Source: Pelobates cultripes (lineage: Eukaryota; Chordata; Amphibia; Anura; Pelobatidae). Taken from it: a stretch of DNA of 64,000 bases. The translations under genes were made by a program, and so were the position numbers. The stretch spans positions 125,327,829 through 125,391,828 of the forward strand of contig OW240917.1 of NCBI GenBank assembly GCA_933207985.1, in the 5' to 3' direction. Under the pieces are notes generated by a model. The model saw only the letters and a list, made by a program, of their open reading frames with translations, had not been told where the DNA came from and searched no databases. Positions within the stretch are counted from its first letter, which is position 1; each line of letters begins with the position of its first letter. This document shows, one piece after another, positions 23,575 through 34,985 of this stretch.

Positions 23575-23640
23575 CCCGAGACACGTTTCGCCGCTGTAGC
23601 GGCTTTTTCAATCGGTATTCCTACTCCGGTATACCTTCCT
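23575..23640 (-). ncRNA. Hammerhead-ribozyme-like motif, degenerate
   Basis: On the minus strand: CCGATTGA, then a perfect stem GCCGC-TACA-GCGGC, then GAAAC and CGTGTC. This is the order of a hammerhead core (CTGATGA, stem II, GAAA, stem III) as found in terminal repeats of Penelope-like elements, but the first box has a substitution and an extra T. Probably a dead relic of such a repeat. Confidence 0.35.
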
Positions 23641-25347
23641 ACTTTTAAATGTTTGAAAATGTTCTTGTTGGTCCGTTTTGTGCATTGTACGCCAATCCTC
23701 AGTGTCCCGGGTGATGTAATTTATTCCCTGTTGGTGATATTAATCTAAATCACGTGAACCGGAAATGGAGCGGCAGATTCCCCGTCAGGTCACTTCCGGT
23801 TACCGGTCCACCATCTTTGTAGAGGCAAACATTCCAGGAAAGTTGATGTATTAGTGTATACATATATCGTCCATCAGAAAGTCCCATAAACACGGAAAAA
23901 GTGTACTCAGAGAATTTCAAATATGTAAATAGAGACATAGAGAGAATAAAAATGAATGAATATATAATTTTAAATAAATATTGACAAAGATTAATATAAC
24001 CATAGAATACTCCTTAAAAATAATTACTAAATGGATATTAAGATGTATACGAAAATAACATATATAAAAGCCTAACAACTAATAAAATATTAAAATATGG
24101 CATAGAAGATTATAAGAAAGGTCAAAACTCAAAATCACTGTTGAGACCATGAGGTTTTTTTACACTAGATCCTCTCTTGTGTTTTTGTGTATCAAAAGCG
24201 CAACAAAGACTCAGAGGAAGAGGGACAGTGTTACCGTAGTACACAACCACTTAAGGGATCTGAGCCGTTCCTATGTGGCTCAGCTACATGTGAGTGTACA
24301 ACTCTATATATACTTACTTATCATTTGACTGCACTGGAATTCTAACACTGTCAATGTGAGTATTTCATAAAGATTTTTTTCTTTATTTTTTTTAAAAACA
24401 AATGAACATATTTTGTCCCAGAAAAAAACAAAATGCTTAAACCCTGCATACAATATCAACTGCATGGTGTATTATTAAATTCTTCATAACAAAGTTGTGC
24501 TTATAGTTGCATCTATCTTAATTTGTCTATTGTGGTTTAAGCAATATGTTTTTATAGAATGGACACAAGCAATGAGGATTGCTTTCATGTGTTCATTTGA
24601 GTGCTAAACACAATTTTCCTTTCATTCAAATAGAAAGACGAATATGCAAATATATGTATAACAATGCTTGTGAACCTGCAGTTCTGTTCTTTGGTGTGGC
24701 AAGTTGTGGTCAGACTGAACTTAAAATATTTCTACTAAATTTGTTTGACGGTTGGCAATGTGAAATGTAGCATCATCACTTACTGATTTCCTCATAAAAG
24801 AGAAAAAGACAAAATGACGGTGCTTTTGAATAATGATTATAGATCAAAATATTATAATTCAGCACTTTATTCACTTAACAGTAAATTGTTGTGAATTGAA
24901 TTAAAATTTTTAAGAGAAAAGGTTGATTTAAAAATAATATTGAAATCAGCTACGGTCACAACATATATTTTTATTTTACACATATTTTAGCCTTCATTTT
25001 GAAATGTGGCCTTCAACTCAACAGAACTGACTGTTTAGTGACGAAATCCATTAAATTTATTGTAGGGGATTGAGCAGCTCAGTTTTTTTTTCTTTACAGC
25101 TGATGTGCCTAAAATTTGCAATTTCCATTTCAATTCTCCACAATTAAACGATTAGTGAATAAGTAAGTGCAATGCATGCCAACTTGTGATTGCACTATAG
25201 AAGATTATATAAACCTGTAGAAAGTAAAAAATAAATAACTAAATAAAAAATAAATATAAAAAACTTTTGGTGTGTGTCATTTTATTTTAGTAAAATTGTC
25301 AGTTTTCTGCTTGTGCAGAGCCAACAGCTGAGTAACAACTCATAAAC
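23641..25347. other. No gene seen
   Basis: AT-rich. The left part may be the remainder of the Penelope-type repeat that carries the hammerhead-like motif. No open frame with recognisable motifs. Confidence 0.35.
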
Positions 25348-25790
25348 TTAAAGGAACACTCCAAACACCTAAAGCAAAGGGTTCCCAAAAGGTAGATCCC
25401 CAGATGTTTTAAAACTACAGCTTCCATGATGCTTTGGCATTCTAAAAGCATGCAAAGCCTCACGGGAGTTTTAGTTCTACAACATTTGGGGATCTACCTC
25501 ATTGGGCACCCCTGACCTAAAGCATTTTAGCTCTTTTTGTCACTTTCAATAGACATTGACACTTATCAATTAACCTTGTTACAACCCCCAGCTGTCAATG
25601 CGCGCAATGGTACAGAGCACCTACTTTGCAAAGGCTTCTCATTGAGTTGCATTGGAAAGTCTGTGATTAAACAAGAACAGAACATCTGGGCTGGGATAAA
25701 AGGCAAGGACTTGCAAAGACTGTAGGCAAGAGTCAACATTTGGCAAGCTGGTTTTAGATATACAGTATCCCAATGCATTCATGTTTTTAA
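25348..25790. mobile_element. TTAA MITE (CTCCA subfamily), partial
   Basis: Starts TTAAAGGAACACTCCAAAC. Its body (AGAGCACCTACTTTGCAAAG, then TTGAGTTGCATTGGAAAG, then a GCAAGCTGGTTTTAGATAT tail) matches 35367-35600. The right end is not clear. It is interrupted by a foldback hAT at 25375-25514. Confidence 0.6.
25375..25514. mobile_element. 140-bp foldback hAT MITE
   Basis: 8-bp target duplication ACCTAAAG on both sides (25367-25374, 25515-25522). The two halves are inverted copies with a GGTAGATCCCCA arm and a central AAGCATGCAAAGC. Ends are CAAAGGGTTCCC and the inverse of CAGGGGTGCCC. Confidence 0.8.
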
Positions 25791-27003
25791 TGTGGGTATA
25801 TCTTCTAAACAGTGATGTATTTATTTATTTGACGGAGAATTTCCCTGTATTACAATCTGTACAGCAATTTTATTGAAGCAAAAAGAAAATATGCATGGAA
25901 GGGAAGGGTAGATACCCTAAGCCCATAAAGTAAAACTGATTTTAATGTTTAAAAAAACCTCGTAGGATTATTTACTAAAATGAGAATTGAAAGTGAATTT
26001 CAATCTAAAGAGTAGCTGAACTGGACACTGAGCCAACTTAGAGAATTTTTCCAGTTGGGCAATTTTAAACATAATACATTCAAAAATGCGGTCGACTATA
26101 AAACAGAACCAAAATTGCTAGTGTAAATCAAACTTAGAAGAAAGAAACAAGGTGTTTACTGAATCACCCCTTGCAACATACTATTCTTCCCAACAAGGTC
26201 CAATCGTATGATGGGTTTCTCACAATTTTGGCTTTATTATTAAACATTGTGTAAACTGTGATATACCTTTTTATCTAATAGTAGGAATATAGCCAAGATA
26301 ACCGAGTTTGAGTTTGTCAAAAACATCAAGTTTGACTTCAGTTTTGCAGTTCATGTTTAAAGGGACAATACACTGGCCAAATAAACCAAACAATGGCTGT
26401 ATATAGCCTCAATGAAAATGTAACCATGCATAGTTTTAATTGGGTGTATATCTAAAAACTGCTTGCAAAACCCTGCAGATCTCTTATCTGAAAGTCATCC
26501 CGTTGATCCCCAGCCTTTCTGTGCTTGTCCAATCACAGACTTCCCAATGCAGCTCAATTAGACATTTTAAACTGCTCTTGGCAGTAAAACATCATAACAA
26601 TTAGAAAAAAAGTAACAATTAGAACAACAATGTAATGTTCATGGAACAACATGATCAAATTCTGGATACTCCTGTTTTAGGTGGCAATATTTTACATTAA
26701 GCGAGCACAATTTTTGTTATATCACTGCTTTTGTAGCACTCGCAAAATGTTTCTCCTTTTCTTAAAAGAAAGTTTTGCTGAGCCTGGTCACAATTTCAAA
26801 CTTAATCATAAAGTGGAGTCAGCAAAAGAAGACAACTTTGATCAGAATTTTGTTTTGACACATTGCTCCGTTTTCTGTTAGCATTTGCATTTAATGTAAA
26901 AGTTTCCTATGTATGATGCAAATGTCTATCCAGAAACCTGTAAGCAGTGTATAACAACCTGTAATGTGTAGAACAAAAATAATGAAAAGTATGACATTTT
27001 ATT
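25791..27003. other. No gene seen; MITE fragment at 26357
   Basis: At 26357 TTAAAGGGACAATACACTGG begins a TTAA-type MITE fragment of about 200 bp (contains CAATCACAGACTTCCCAATG, related to the MITE at 25.3 kb in a different arrangement). The rest is unique AT-rich sequence. Confidence 0.4.
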
Positions 27004-27166
27004 TTAAAGGGATAGCTTAAGCAGGTAACACCAGCAACTCTTTAGAGTAATATATGGTAATATATATCTATACCTATGAGCGCCAATCCCCATGTGTATT
27101 TCAAAAGATTTGGAGACATTTGACAAAAATAGTGTTCCTTCTTAAAAACTATAGTATGCCCCTTAA
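27004..27166. mobile_element. Short TTAA MITE
   Basis: Left TTAAAGGGATAG, right ACTATAGTATGCCCCTTAA: inverted ends with TTAA at both borders. Its right TTAA is also the first bases of the TTAACCCC element that follows. Confidence 0.55.
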
Positions 27167-28928
27167 CCCCTTAAGGACCGGACTGTTTCGGCCATGTTGT
27201 ACGTTAAGAACCAGAGCTGTTTTAACACTTTTGTGGTGTTTGTGTTTAGCTGTAATTTTCCTCTCTCATTTACTGTTCCCATACAAATTATATATATATT
27301 TTTTTAGGACAAAAAGGGCTTTCTTTACATACCATTATTTCTATCATGTCATATAATATAATTTTAAAATAATAATAAAATATGGTTAAAAATTGGAATA
27401 AAAAATGTTTCTTTTACTTGAAAAATATTTTACTCATCTACAAAAGCTATAAAAAATAAATAAAAATGGCTGAATAGATTCAAAATTTTGTCCTGAGTTT
27501 AAAAACCTTAGGGCTACAAGTACAAGTAGGATATTGTGTGTTTCAAAATATACATTTTTTAAATTTATCAGTGGTGACATTGTAACACTCTTATCTGTCA
27601 TAAATCTCTGAAAAACACCCCACAACCCAGGGTTTTCATCTAAGGATATTTTAAAACTTTCTATGCAGCCATTTTACCACCAATCTTTGCCAAACCTCGC
27701 ATAGGTAGTTTATTTACTTATTTTTTTTCGCATACATTGCAATTTAGGTATAAATTCACATATCCTGTTATGTGTTGCTGCCAACAAACACACTAATATG
27801 TGTTCAGCAACATCTCCTAAATACAGTGATACCACCCATGCATAGGATTCACAGGTTGTTAGGGGGCTAAAAGGCCACATTTGGCAGGTGCGCCTATCCG
27901 TTTTTCAACTTGGAATTTTGACAAGTAGTCAACCTGCGCCCATGTCCTATTTGGGACATTTTTGAAGCCGCCAATGTATTTTACCCCCATCAAACCATAT
28001 ATATTTTAAATGGTGGTATTTTAACACCTTTCATGCACTGAATTCTACCACAAGCCTTTGTCAAACTTTTGGGCAATGATTTTTTTTGTGTTTTTTTTTC
28101 ACACACATTGTACTTTAGGCATGAATTAACAGATCCTGTTATTTATCACTGCCAAACAACACCCCAATATGTGTTCAGCAACATCTCTTGAGTACAGTGA
28201 TACCACCCATGCATAGGTTTGCTGGGTTATTTGGGTGCTAAAAGGCCTCAATAGAGACTTGTGCATGTCAGTTTTTCAACTTGATATATAGGTATGCTTG
28301 GCCTATCTTCAGTTTGGTGTATTTTGCATTCCCCAGTTAGTGTTAGCATCGTGAAAGTATATATTTTATCAAGTAGACATTCCAGGGTATTGTATATGGG
28401 GTGTTTTAACATCCTTCCCCCATCCATTGTGCTAAACAAATGTCAGAGAACGTGCATGGTGATAATCTTTGAATTCTGCTTTTTGATTTTAGCCAGCTGG
28501 TTATGTTACTGCCAGAAAACACCCCAGTGTTTTTTTCTGCAAAGTCCCTTAAGTACAACTGTGCCCCCCATGCATTGGTTTGCCATGATTTTACAGTAAC
28601 ACATTTTGTGATTGTCCATTTTGGCTGAATATACTTTGCTTGCTTTGCTAGGCACATGTTGTGTGTGGTGCATTTTTCCATTCCCCAAGTTGAATATATG
28701 GTTTGAAAGTATATATTTGTATAAAGTACACATCCAAGGTTTTGACTTCTTTTCTATTTTGCCCAAAAATTTCAGAGAGTGTGTGGTGGTATTTTTTCAA
28801 TTCTGTTTTTTATACACACATTGCTTTTAGATTACTGCCAGAAAACAAACTTTTTTTTAACCAAATGTGCAGGTATCAGCACATTTATCAGCAACCTCTA
28901 AACTAACTCCTGCAAGAATCTAACTGGA
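27163..28928. mobile_element. TTAACCCC-family element with internal tandem units
   Basis: Starts TTAACCCCTTAAGGACCGGA. Inside, a unit of about 360 bp is repeated: TATGTGTTCAGCAACATCTC with TACAGTGATACCACCCATGC at about 27795 and 28153, and a more diverged third copy near 28510. The DIRS element begins directly after it. A matching right end (AAGGGGTTAT) lies at about 34603, beyond the DIRS, suggesting the DIRS inserted into this element. Confidence 0.5.
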
Positions 28929-29068
28929 AATTTTATGTCAAGACATGGAGGCTCATATTGCTTAACCCTTTCTTTACTGTCCACCAATAGCAGCAAAGAA
29001 TACAACAGTAAGAAAAAATGGTAACCATAGGGATAGGCCACTCACATACCAAGTCCCAGTATAATAGT
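28929..29068. repeat. DIRS left inverted terminal repeat
   Basis: Shares ATTGCTTAACCCTTTCTTTA and the following 55 bases, then TACCAAGTCCCAGTATAATA, with the complement of the right end. An extra 30-40 bases (about 29010-29047) are present only in the left copy. Confidence 0.85.
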
Positions 29069-30182
29069 CAGCACCTCCCCACATATTTCCTCTTTCTTTG
29101 CTGCTCCACACAAAGATAAGTACATGACGAATTTTCTCTTACATATATTGTTTATTTATACATTGATTTCTTGTTATTGATGTTATTTATTATGTATTTA
29201 TTTATTATTTAATTGTTCTTATTAATTGATAGATTCATTATTGCTTGATTTTATCTCTATTTTATTTTTCTATGGTTGCTTAGTATTATGCATATGTTTG
29301 TTACCTTTGAGCCCAGGGTTAGAGACCTTCTTTGGGATATTATTATTTGTCTCCCTCTCTCCTTTGAGCTTACTTTTGTTACTCTTATCTTTTCTCCATT
29401 CCCTTATCTCCTTCTTGCCGTCTTTAGCTCCATTTCTCCCTCTCCCTGTCTATTTGGCACCCTTTTGCGCCTGTTTCTCCATTCCATTCGGCTGTTTTAG
29501 TGAATGAATCAAGCCTGTTCGGCTAAATTCATCACAAACACATGCCATTCGTTAGTTTTACCGGCATATAGCATCATTCGTCTGTTTGACTAATTTTATA
29601 CGAACGGCCTGCTCGTTCGTCTGTTTTTCTATTCACTCCATTCGTCTATTTGCTCATATGAATTAGTCTCTTTTTTGCCGAACATTCTTTAATTTGACGA
29701 ATTCAAGGGGATTTTTTTGCCGCGAATATCGCAAGATTGCTAGCGGCCATTTTCTGACATCCTGTCTTTCGGGCTTTGTGCTCTGCCTCGTGTCTCTTCC
29801 TGTCTGTCGGGCCCTGGTGAGCTCCCTATATCTACCCTCTTAAGGTTATAACTAGTTTGGGGTGATTAACTCCTGCTAGTCTGTTCTATTTTTCGTTTTT
29901 TAGTCTCTAACTGCTTCAGTTCATTTTATACTTTGTTGGGAATATCTCACAGCACTATTATGCCAAAATCTAAAGTGCCTGCCAGTTTCCTTTCCCCTGG
30001 GGAGATGGACATGCCCCAAGTTTTGGGTAACCCCTCTTCCAACTCTAATTCCCCTTCTTCTGCAGTGGACCCTATGTCTCTGTCTGATGAGGCCCAGTCC
30101 CTGGCACTACAGCACTCAGTCACTGATGCCATTATGACTGCTATGGGCTCTATGTCCTCTGCCCTCTCCCAGACCATACCCT

Positions 30183-31250
30183 TTGGCCGCAGAAGGCTCG
30201 ACCACACCTCGCCTTACAGGGGACGCACCTACATCCAGGCACTTAAGTCCCCCTGCCTCCAGAACCAATATGAAGGGTGCACCAGTGACCACCCATGATT
30301 GTGTGCCCATGTCACGCAAAAGAGCCTTTTCACACCAGGCAGAATGGGCGCGGCAGTGGAAATGTGCTAGAGCACAAAAAGAGATTGACTCCGATTCAGA
30401 AATCAGGTCTAGTGAGGAGGGTGACGCTGAGTCTGTGTGTGACTGTGAGGATGCGGTGTGAGGGCAGGACTCTGAACCTTTTGTCCCTGCTTAATCGGGG
30501 ATGGTTGTGAGTGGCTCCCAGAGCGACTCCCCCGTTACTGTGGGTTCCACCCTCATCGATCCGTCTGGGGAACCCATGTTTGATCTGGATGCTCTCCATC
30601 ATCTGAGGTCGGCAGAATGGCTCCTCGCTGACCATGTGGCATGGTACCTGGAGAATTGGGTACGGCTCCCCCTCAGTAAGGCGGCACGTAATAAGCTCAG
30701 GGCAGAATGCCCAAGACCTCTGGTGCGTAGCAAAGTCTGTGACACCCCTACAGTGGACCCCAAGATGACCCAATTCCTCTCCAAATTGGGATGGAATCCC
30801 TGCAAGGGTCTAAATTCTGCACTAAAGTAGTGCCAAGATAAACACCTGGACATTTCTGGTCCTTTGGCCAAACTATTTGACTTGGCTGAAATCACCAGAG
30901 CCAAGAACAGGCAGGTTGACCCGGAGGAGCTCAGTGGCTGGGTGTAGAGGGCTATCTGCATAGCGGGCAGCGTTAGTACCTCCCTGTCCATAGAATGGCA
31001 TAAAGCCATTCTTTTTAAAATCGAGCCCAAACTAGCCAACCTCGCCCACACAGAAGCGGGCAAGGATGCCCAGGGCCTGTTATTTGGGGACTCTTTTATT
31101 AAGGACCTGGGACACTTTGTGGCTGGTTTTATAGCCCTAGATAAGGCCCAATCCTCCATGAAGAGGGTATTTCAAGGGCAAGTCTCTACCAGGGCCGGCA
31201 GATTCAGGGGTCGTCTGTCCGGCCTTTCAATTACCATGCTCGTGGATTGA
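30183..31250 (+). pseudogene. DIRS ORF1 (Gag-like) remnant
   Basis: Several overlapping open pieces in different frames. Recognisable parts include an acidic serine-rich stretch, a segment with LDALHHLRSAEWLLADHVAW, and a basic end with STRAGRFRGRLSGLS just before the RT region, as in DIRS ORF1 proteins. Broken by stops and frameshifts (for example at 30462, 30828 and 30945). It would have coated the RNA. Confidence 0.55.
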
Positions 31251-31600
31251 GATGAGTCTCCTACACCCAGAGAACACCCTACCAGGAGACGAGACATCAG
31301 TCTCCCTTCTTGCCCTCTTGAGCAAGACCATGGCGTTCCAGAGGCTTCAGAGGGACGCCCTTATAGTAAGCTTACATCTACCTCATGTTTTTTCAAATAT
31401 TTGTGTAGGGGGCAGACTCCGTCATTTTTTCCACACCTGGTCAACCATCACCTCAGATGTTTGGGTTCTGGGTTTCACATCGAGTTGGTCAACACTCAGT
31501 GTCACATTCCTCCCCCTCACCCTATTTCGCTCTCAGCGACTGACTGATAGACGCGGAACTATCGGTCCTCCATGCGAAAGGGGCAAAATAATTATCCCCC

Positions 31601-32950
31601 ATGTCCCCCACAGGGGTTATCAGCAACATCTTCCTCCGTGCCCTAAACACTTTGGTGCGCTACCACGACTTCAAGATGGAGGGCATCTATCTCCTGCGAG
31701 ACTTGCTCCTTCGGGGAGACTGGATGGCGAAGTTAGATCTGAAGGATGCTTACTTGACAGTCCCAGTGGCCAAGACGTCCAGGGACTTATTACACTTCCT
31801 CTGGAAAGGCGACACCTGGTGCTTCACGTACCTCCCCTTTGGACTCTCATCAGCTCCTTGGTGCTTCACAAAATTGATGTGCCCTGCCATGGCTTGGTTG
31901 TGCAGTCAAGGAGTTCAGCTGATCGTCTACTTGGACGACATCCTCTTCATGGCACAGGATCATTTGGTCCTCCTGAAGCATCTGCAATGGACGATGGATC
32001 TCCTCTCTCACCTGGATTTCCTCCTCAACTGGGAAAAATCCTGCCTGTCCCCTTTGCAACACATGGAGTTCAACGGTTTCACCGTAGATTCCGAAGCAGA
32101 ATCACTCAGTCTCCCTCCATCCAAGATATGGACCATCCGCAAGGAATTGCACCGCTCTCTAGCGCGCCCCCAGCTATCGCTGCGCCATATGGCACGGGTC
32201 ATTGGCCTACTGGCAGCGTCAATCCAGGCGGTGTTCCCAGCCCCTCTCCACTACCGTGCCCTCGAACGCCTGAAGATTGCACACCTTCGCATTGGAGCAT
32301 CCTATGCGGAAATGGTCTCTTTGGACTCGGAAACTCGGGATGAATTGACCTGGTGGATCCACAACCTCTCGGCTTGGAATGGCAAGGCCATCTTCGGTTC
32401 CCAACCGGAGTTCACGGTGGATTCAGATGCAAGTCTCCACGGCTGGGGTGCCCATTGCAATGGTGTGACTACCCGGGGACGCTGGTCGGCAGACGAATCC
32501 CGTCTCTACATCAATGCTCTGGAACTCCTGGCAGGCTCCTTCGCAATCTGGAGTTTTGCGAACGGGACGGCCAGCACATGCATCCAGCTGCGCATGGACT
32601 ACGTCAATCACATGGGGGCACGCAGTCGGCTATTCTGGCCCACTTGGCGAAGGACGTTTGGGCTTATTGCTTGGCCAGGAACCTGGTTGTCCAGGTGGAA
32701 TACCTCCCCGGATGCCACAACACTCATGCGGATTGGAGTTCACACTATCTGTCGGACAGCAGCGATTGGAAATTGGATGTGTTCTCCACTATCTCGTCTC
32801 TCTGGGGACCTTTTGCCATCGACCGGCTCAATATCCAATTACCTCGGATCTACAGCTGGCACCCGGATCCAACCGCGGAGGCAGTGGATGCCTTCCTGCA
32901 AGACTGGACCGATTCACTCCTTTACGCTTTCCCTCCGTATGCCATGATCC
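31601..32950 (+). pseudogene. DIRS reverse transcriptase-RNase H
   Basis: A long open frame. RT motifs in order: GDWMAKLDLKDAYLTVPV (box A with catalytic D), TYLPFGLSSAPW (box B), IVYLDDILF (box C, YLDD), then the thumb with FNGFTVDSEA. RNase H follows: TVDSDASLHGWGAHC (first D), INALELLAGSFA (E) and a degraded MDYVN where MDN is usual. Near 32600 the frame shifts; the downstream part (VEYLPGCHNTHADWSSHYLS, then DPTAEAVDAFLQDW and YAFPPYAMIPRVL) is read in the other frame up to about 33020. It copies the element RNA to DNA in live relatives; this copy cannot. Confidence 0.85.
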
Positions 32951-33179
32951 CTCGGGTCCTGCTCCAAGTTTACAGATTGGCCATCTCCTCGGCTCACCAC
33001 AGATTTGACGGCTGCCTCACAGGCCAACACCCTTTGGTGTGCCGCTTGCTTCGGGGCTCGCACCTGTCACGCCCCCCTGGGCCTGGATACTCGGCTACTT
33101 GGGACTTTTTCTGCGTTTTGTTACTTTTTACTTCCTGCCCTTCCAATTCGGATTGCTCCCTGCGACAGCTGTCGGCCAA

Positions 33180-33640
33180 TTTGCTCTCCCTTTTTTATCT
33201 CATTTCATGCAAACAGATGTCGGATGTTTGTGCCCTGAACTATGATGCTAGGTCTTCCACTCCGGACGGGGTGACGTTTAACATCTCCAGATGCACTAAG
33301 ACTGCTATTCGGTCGGTTTCATATCCGAGTTTTCCAGTTACCCCGGCCTTGTGTCCAGTGACCTGCTTACGATAAAAGCTTTTTCTCTCGATTTGTCGCC
33401 CCTTTTCCCCTGTGTCCAGTACTACCTTGGCTCGCTGGGTGAAATGGGTGATGTCTCTGGCGGGTGTGGATACACCCATCTTTGGTGCCCACTCCTCATG
33501 GGGGGCATTGGCCACGTCTATGATGAACTCAGGTGCACGTCTGGAAGACCTGATGAGGATGGCGGACTGGTCCCCACGAATCTACTTTCCGCGAGTTTTA
33601 TTTTTGACCTCTGCCTCACATTTTTTCTTTGGTTATTGAT
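33180..33640 (+). pseudogene. DIRS tyrosine recombinase, C-terminal remnant
   Basis: Two frames give the catalytic end of a DIRS-type tyrosine recombinase: ISRCTKTAIRSVSYP, then VTPALCPVTCL, a frameshift near 33375, and GVDTPIFGAHSSWGALATSM with SGARLEDLMRMADWSPR. The HSTRGAxAS box of intact enzymes reads HSSWGALAT, so the conserved Arg is lost. The N-terminal half of the enzyme is missing. Confidence 0.7.
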
Positions 33641-33660
33641 CAGCTTTAAACTTGCAATAT

Positions 33661-33750
33661 GAGCCTCTGTGTCTTGACATAAAATTACATGATTTTGCTA
33701 TTTAATGACGAAAAGTCATGATTTTATGAAAGACATGGAGGCGAGTATTG
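33661..33750. repeat. DIRS internal complementary region
   Basis: The left part is the complement of the left terminus (GAGCCTCTGTGTCTTGACAT) and the right part is like the complement of the right terminus (CATGATTTTATGAAAGACAT, then GGAGGCGAGTATTG). They meet at the joined-end sequence AAAATTACATGATTTTGC. This is the circle-junction template of DIRS elements. Confidence 0.85.
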
Positions 33751-34024
33751 TCCCACCCTTTTACGTTGATTCACTTGATTATCCCTCCCTGTTGTTTTTC
33801 TCTCTCCAGTTTGTTTCCAGAGAGCGGTAGGTATTCGTTATGCGCTCTGGGTTTGTATTTCCTATTATGTTTACTTGACCTGTTCATGTTATATGCTTGT
33901 ATGGTAGGTTTATCTTGAGTTATGAGCACAGTGTTGCTTCTGTTTATCTATACGTTATGTCTTGGCATGCGCACTTTGGTTCAAGTACCGATTTAACCGT
34001 ACGGCTCCTGTTTTTTATGTTTTC

Positions 34025-34168
34025 ATTATTATATGGGACTTGGTATTTCTTACTGTTGTATTCTTTGCTGCTATTGGTGGACAGTAAAGAAAGGGTTAAG
34101 CAATATTCGCCTCCGTGTCTATCATAAAACCATGACTTTTCAACATAAAATAGCAAAATCATGTAATT
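34025..34168. repeat. DIRS right inverted terminal repeat
   Basis: Complement of the left repeat: ATGGGACTTGGTA, CTGTTGTATTCTTTGCTGCT, then AAAGGGTTAAGCAATATTCG, ending in AAATCATGTAATT. Confidence 0.85.
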
Positions 34169-34872
34169 TGGGGAAGGAAACTGACTAACTAAAATTTGCC
34201 GCTACTTACCTCGGCTGCCCTAATCTGCGGGGTGTTAGATTACCTCCTCTCCACTGCTCTGCTCACAGGATTTGGATGCTGTTCCTGGGACTGCCCAGCA
34301 AGTGGTGCCTGGAACTCCTGCAAGACTGAATAGTGGTGAAAATGGACTTGCCTCAATCCTGCCGGGTTTTTCATCATCTCCTTTGCCGTGGGTTGACCAA
34401 TGGGCATCGGCTGGTGAGTACGGTACTATTTCTTCCTTACAGTCAGGGGGTCCCTTGCTGGGGGTGGTTCCCATCGGGTCTTAGGGGTTTTTCTGGATCA
34501 GTGGGAATAGGGGGCGCAAGTGTGCAAGGATTCTCCCTTAGATAGTCAGCTTTGACGGTTTGGTCTGCCGCGCAGCGGCCTCAAGTGGTGCAAACTGCGC
34601 AAGGGGTTATATGTAAAGGTATGGATTATTTATGTATTTATTTCTGGTTATAATTAAATGATAAAGTTTAATAAATGTTGGATGAGTCCTACAGTCTTAT
34701 GTTTTAATAAATGCTGTGGCCTGTTCTATCCAAATTCGGTGTCTGTCATTATTGGGTGGTATTTGGGGTAGGCTCCATTATTCTTATTTGCATCACGTTC
34801 CCCGCTACGTCCATACATGTTCTCCAGAGTGGGTGTGGGGGTTAAAGATATGAAACTAATAAAACCCAGAAG
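34169..34872. other. No gene seen
   Basis: Moderate GC. Possibly the right part of the TTAACCCC element that the DIRS split (AAGGGGTTAT at about 34603). Overlapping 70-codon frames on both strands at 34235-34545 have no motifs. Confidence 0.35.
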
Positions 34873-34985
34873 ACAGTTACATAGTTACATAGCTGAAAAG
34901 AGACTTGCGTCCATCAAGTTCAGCCTTCCTCACATTTGTTTTTTGCTGTTAATCCAAAAGAAGGCAAAAAAACCCCCCACAGTTA
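34873..34985 (-). mobile_element. CR1-like LINE 3' tail
   Basis: Second copy of the tail seen at 5310-5410 (TTACATAG repeats, then AAAGAGACTTGCGTCCATC, then CCTCACATTTGTTTTTTGC). Only the last 110 bp are present. Confidence 0.65.

Larger units (their letters stand above)
28929..34168 (+). mobile_element. DIRS-type tyrosine-recombinase retrotransposon, decayed
   Basis: About 5.2 kb. It has inverted terminal repeats (28929-29068 and 34025-34168), ORF1 remnants, an RT-RNase H region of DIRS type, a recombinase C-terminal tail and an internal complementary region (33661-33750) just before the right repeat. There are no integrase or protease motifs and no long direct LTRs, as expected for DIRS. 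Frameshifts, stops and a deletion between RNase H and recombinase make it non-functional. Confidence 0.9.

Noticed and set aside
31252..32343. 363-codon frame overlapping the DIRS RT
   Set aside because: Out-of-frame shadow of the RT-RNase H frame, which carries all the motifs.
32353..33375. Separate 340-codon gene
   Set aside because: Only its middle part is real: it is the continuation of the DIRS RNase H/connection region after a frameshift.
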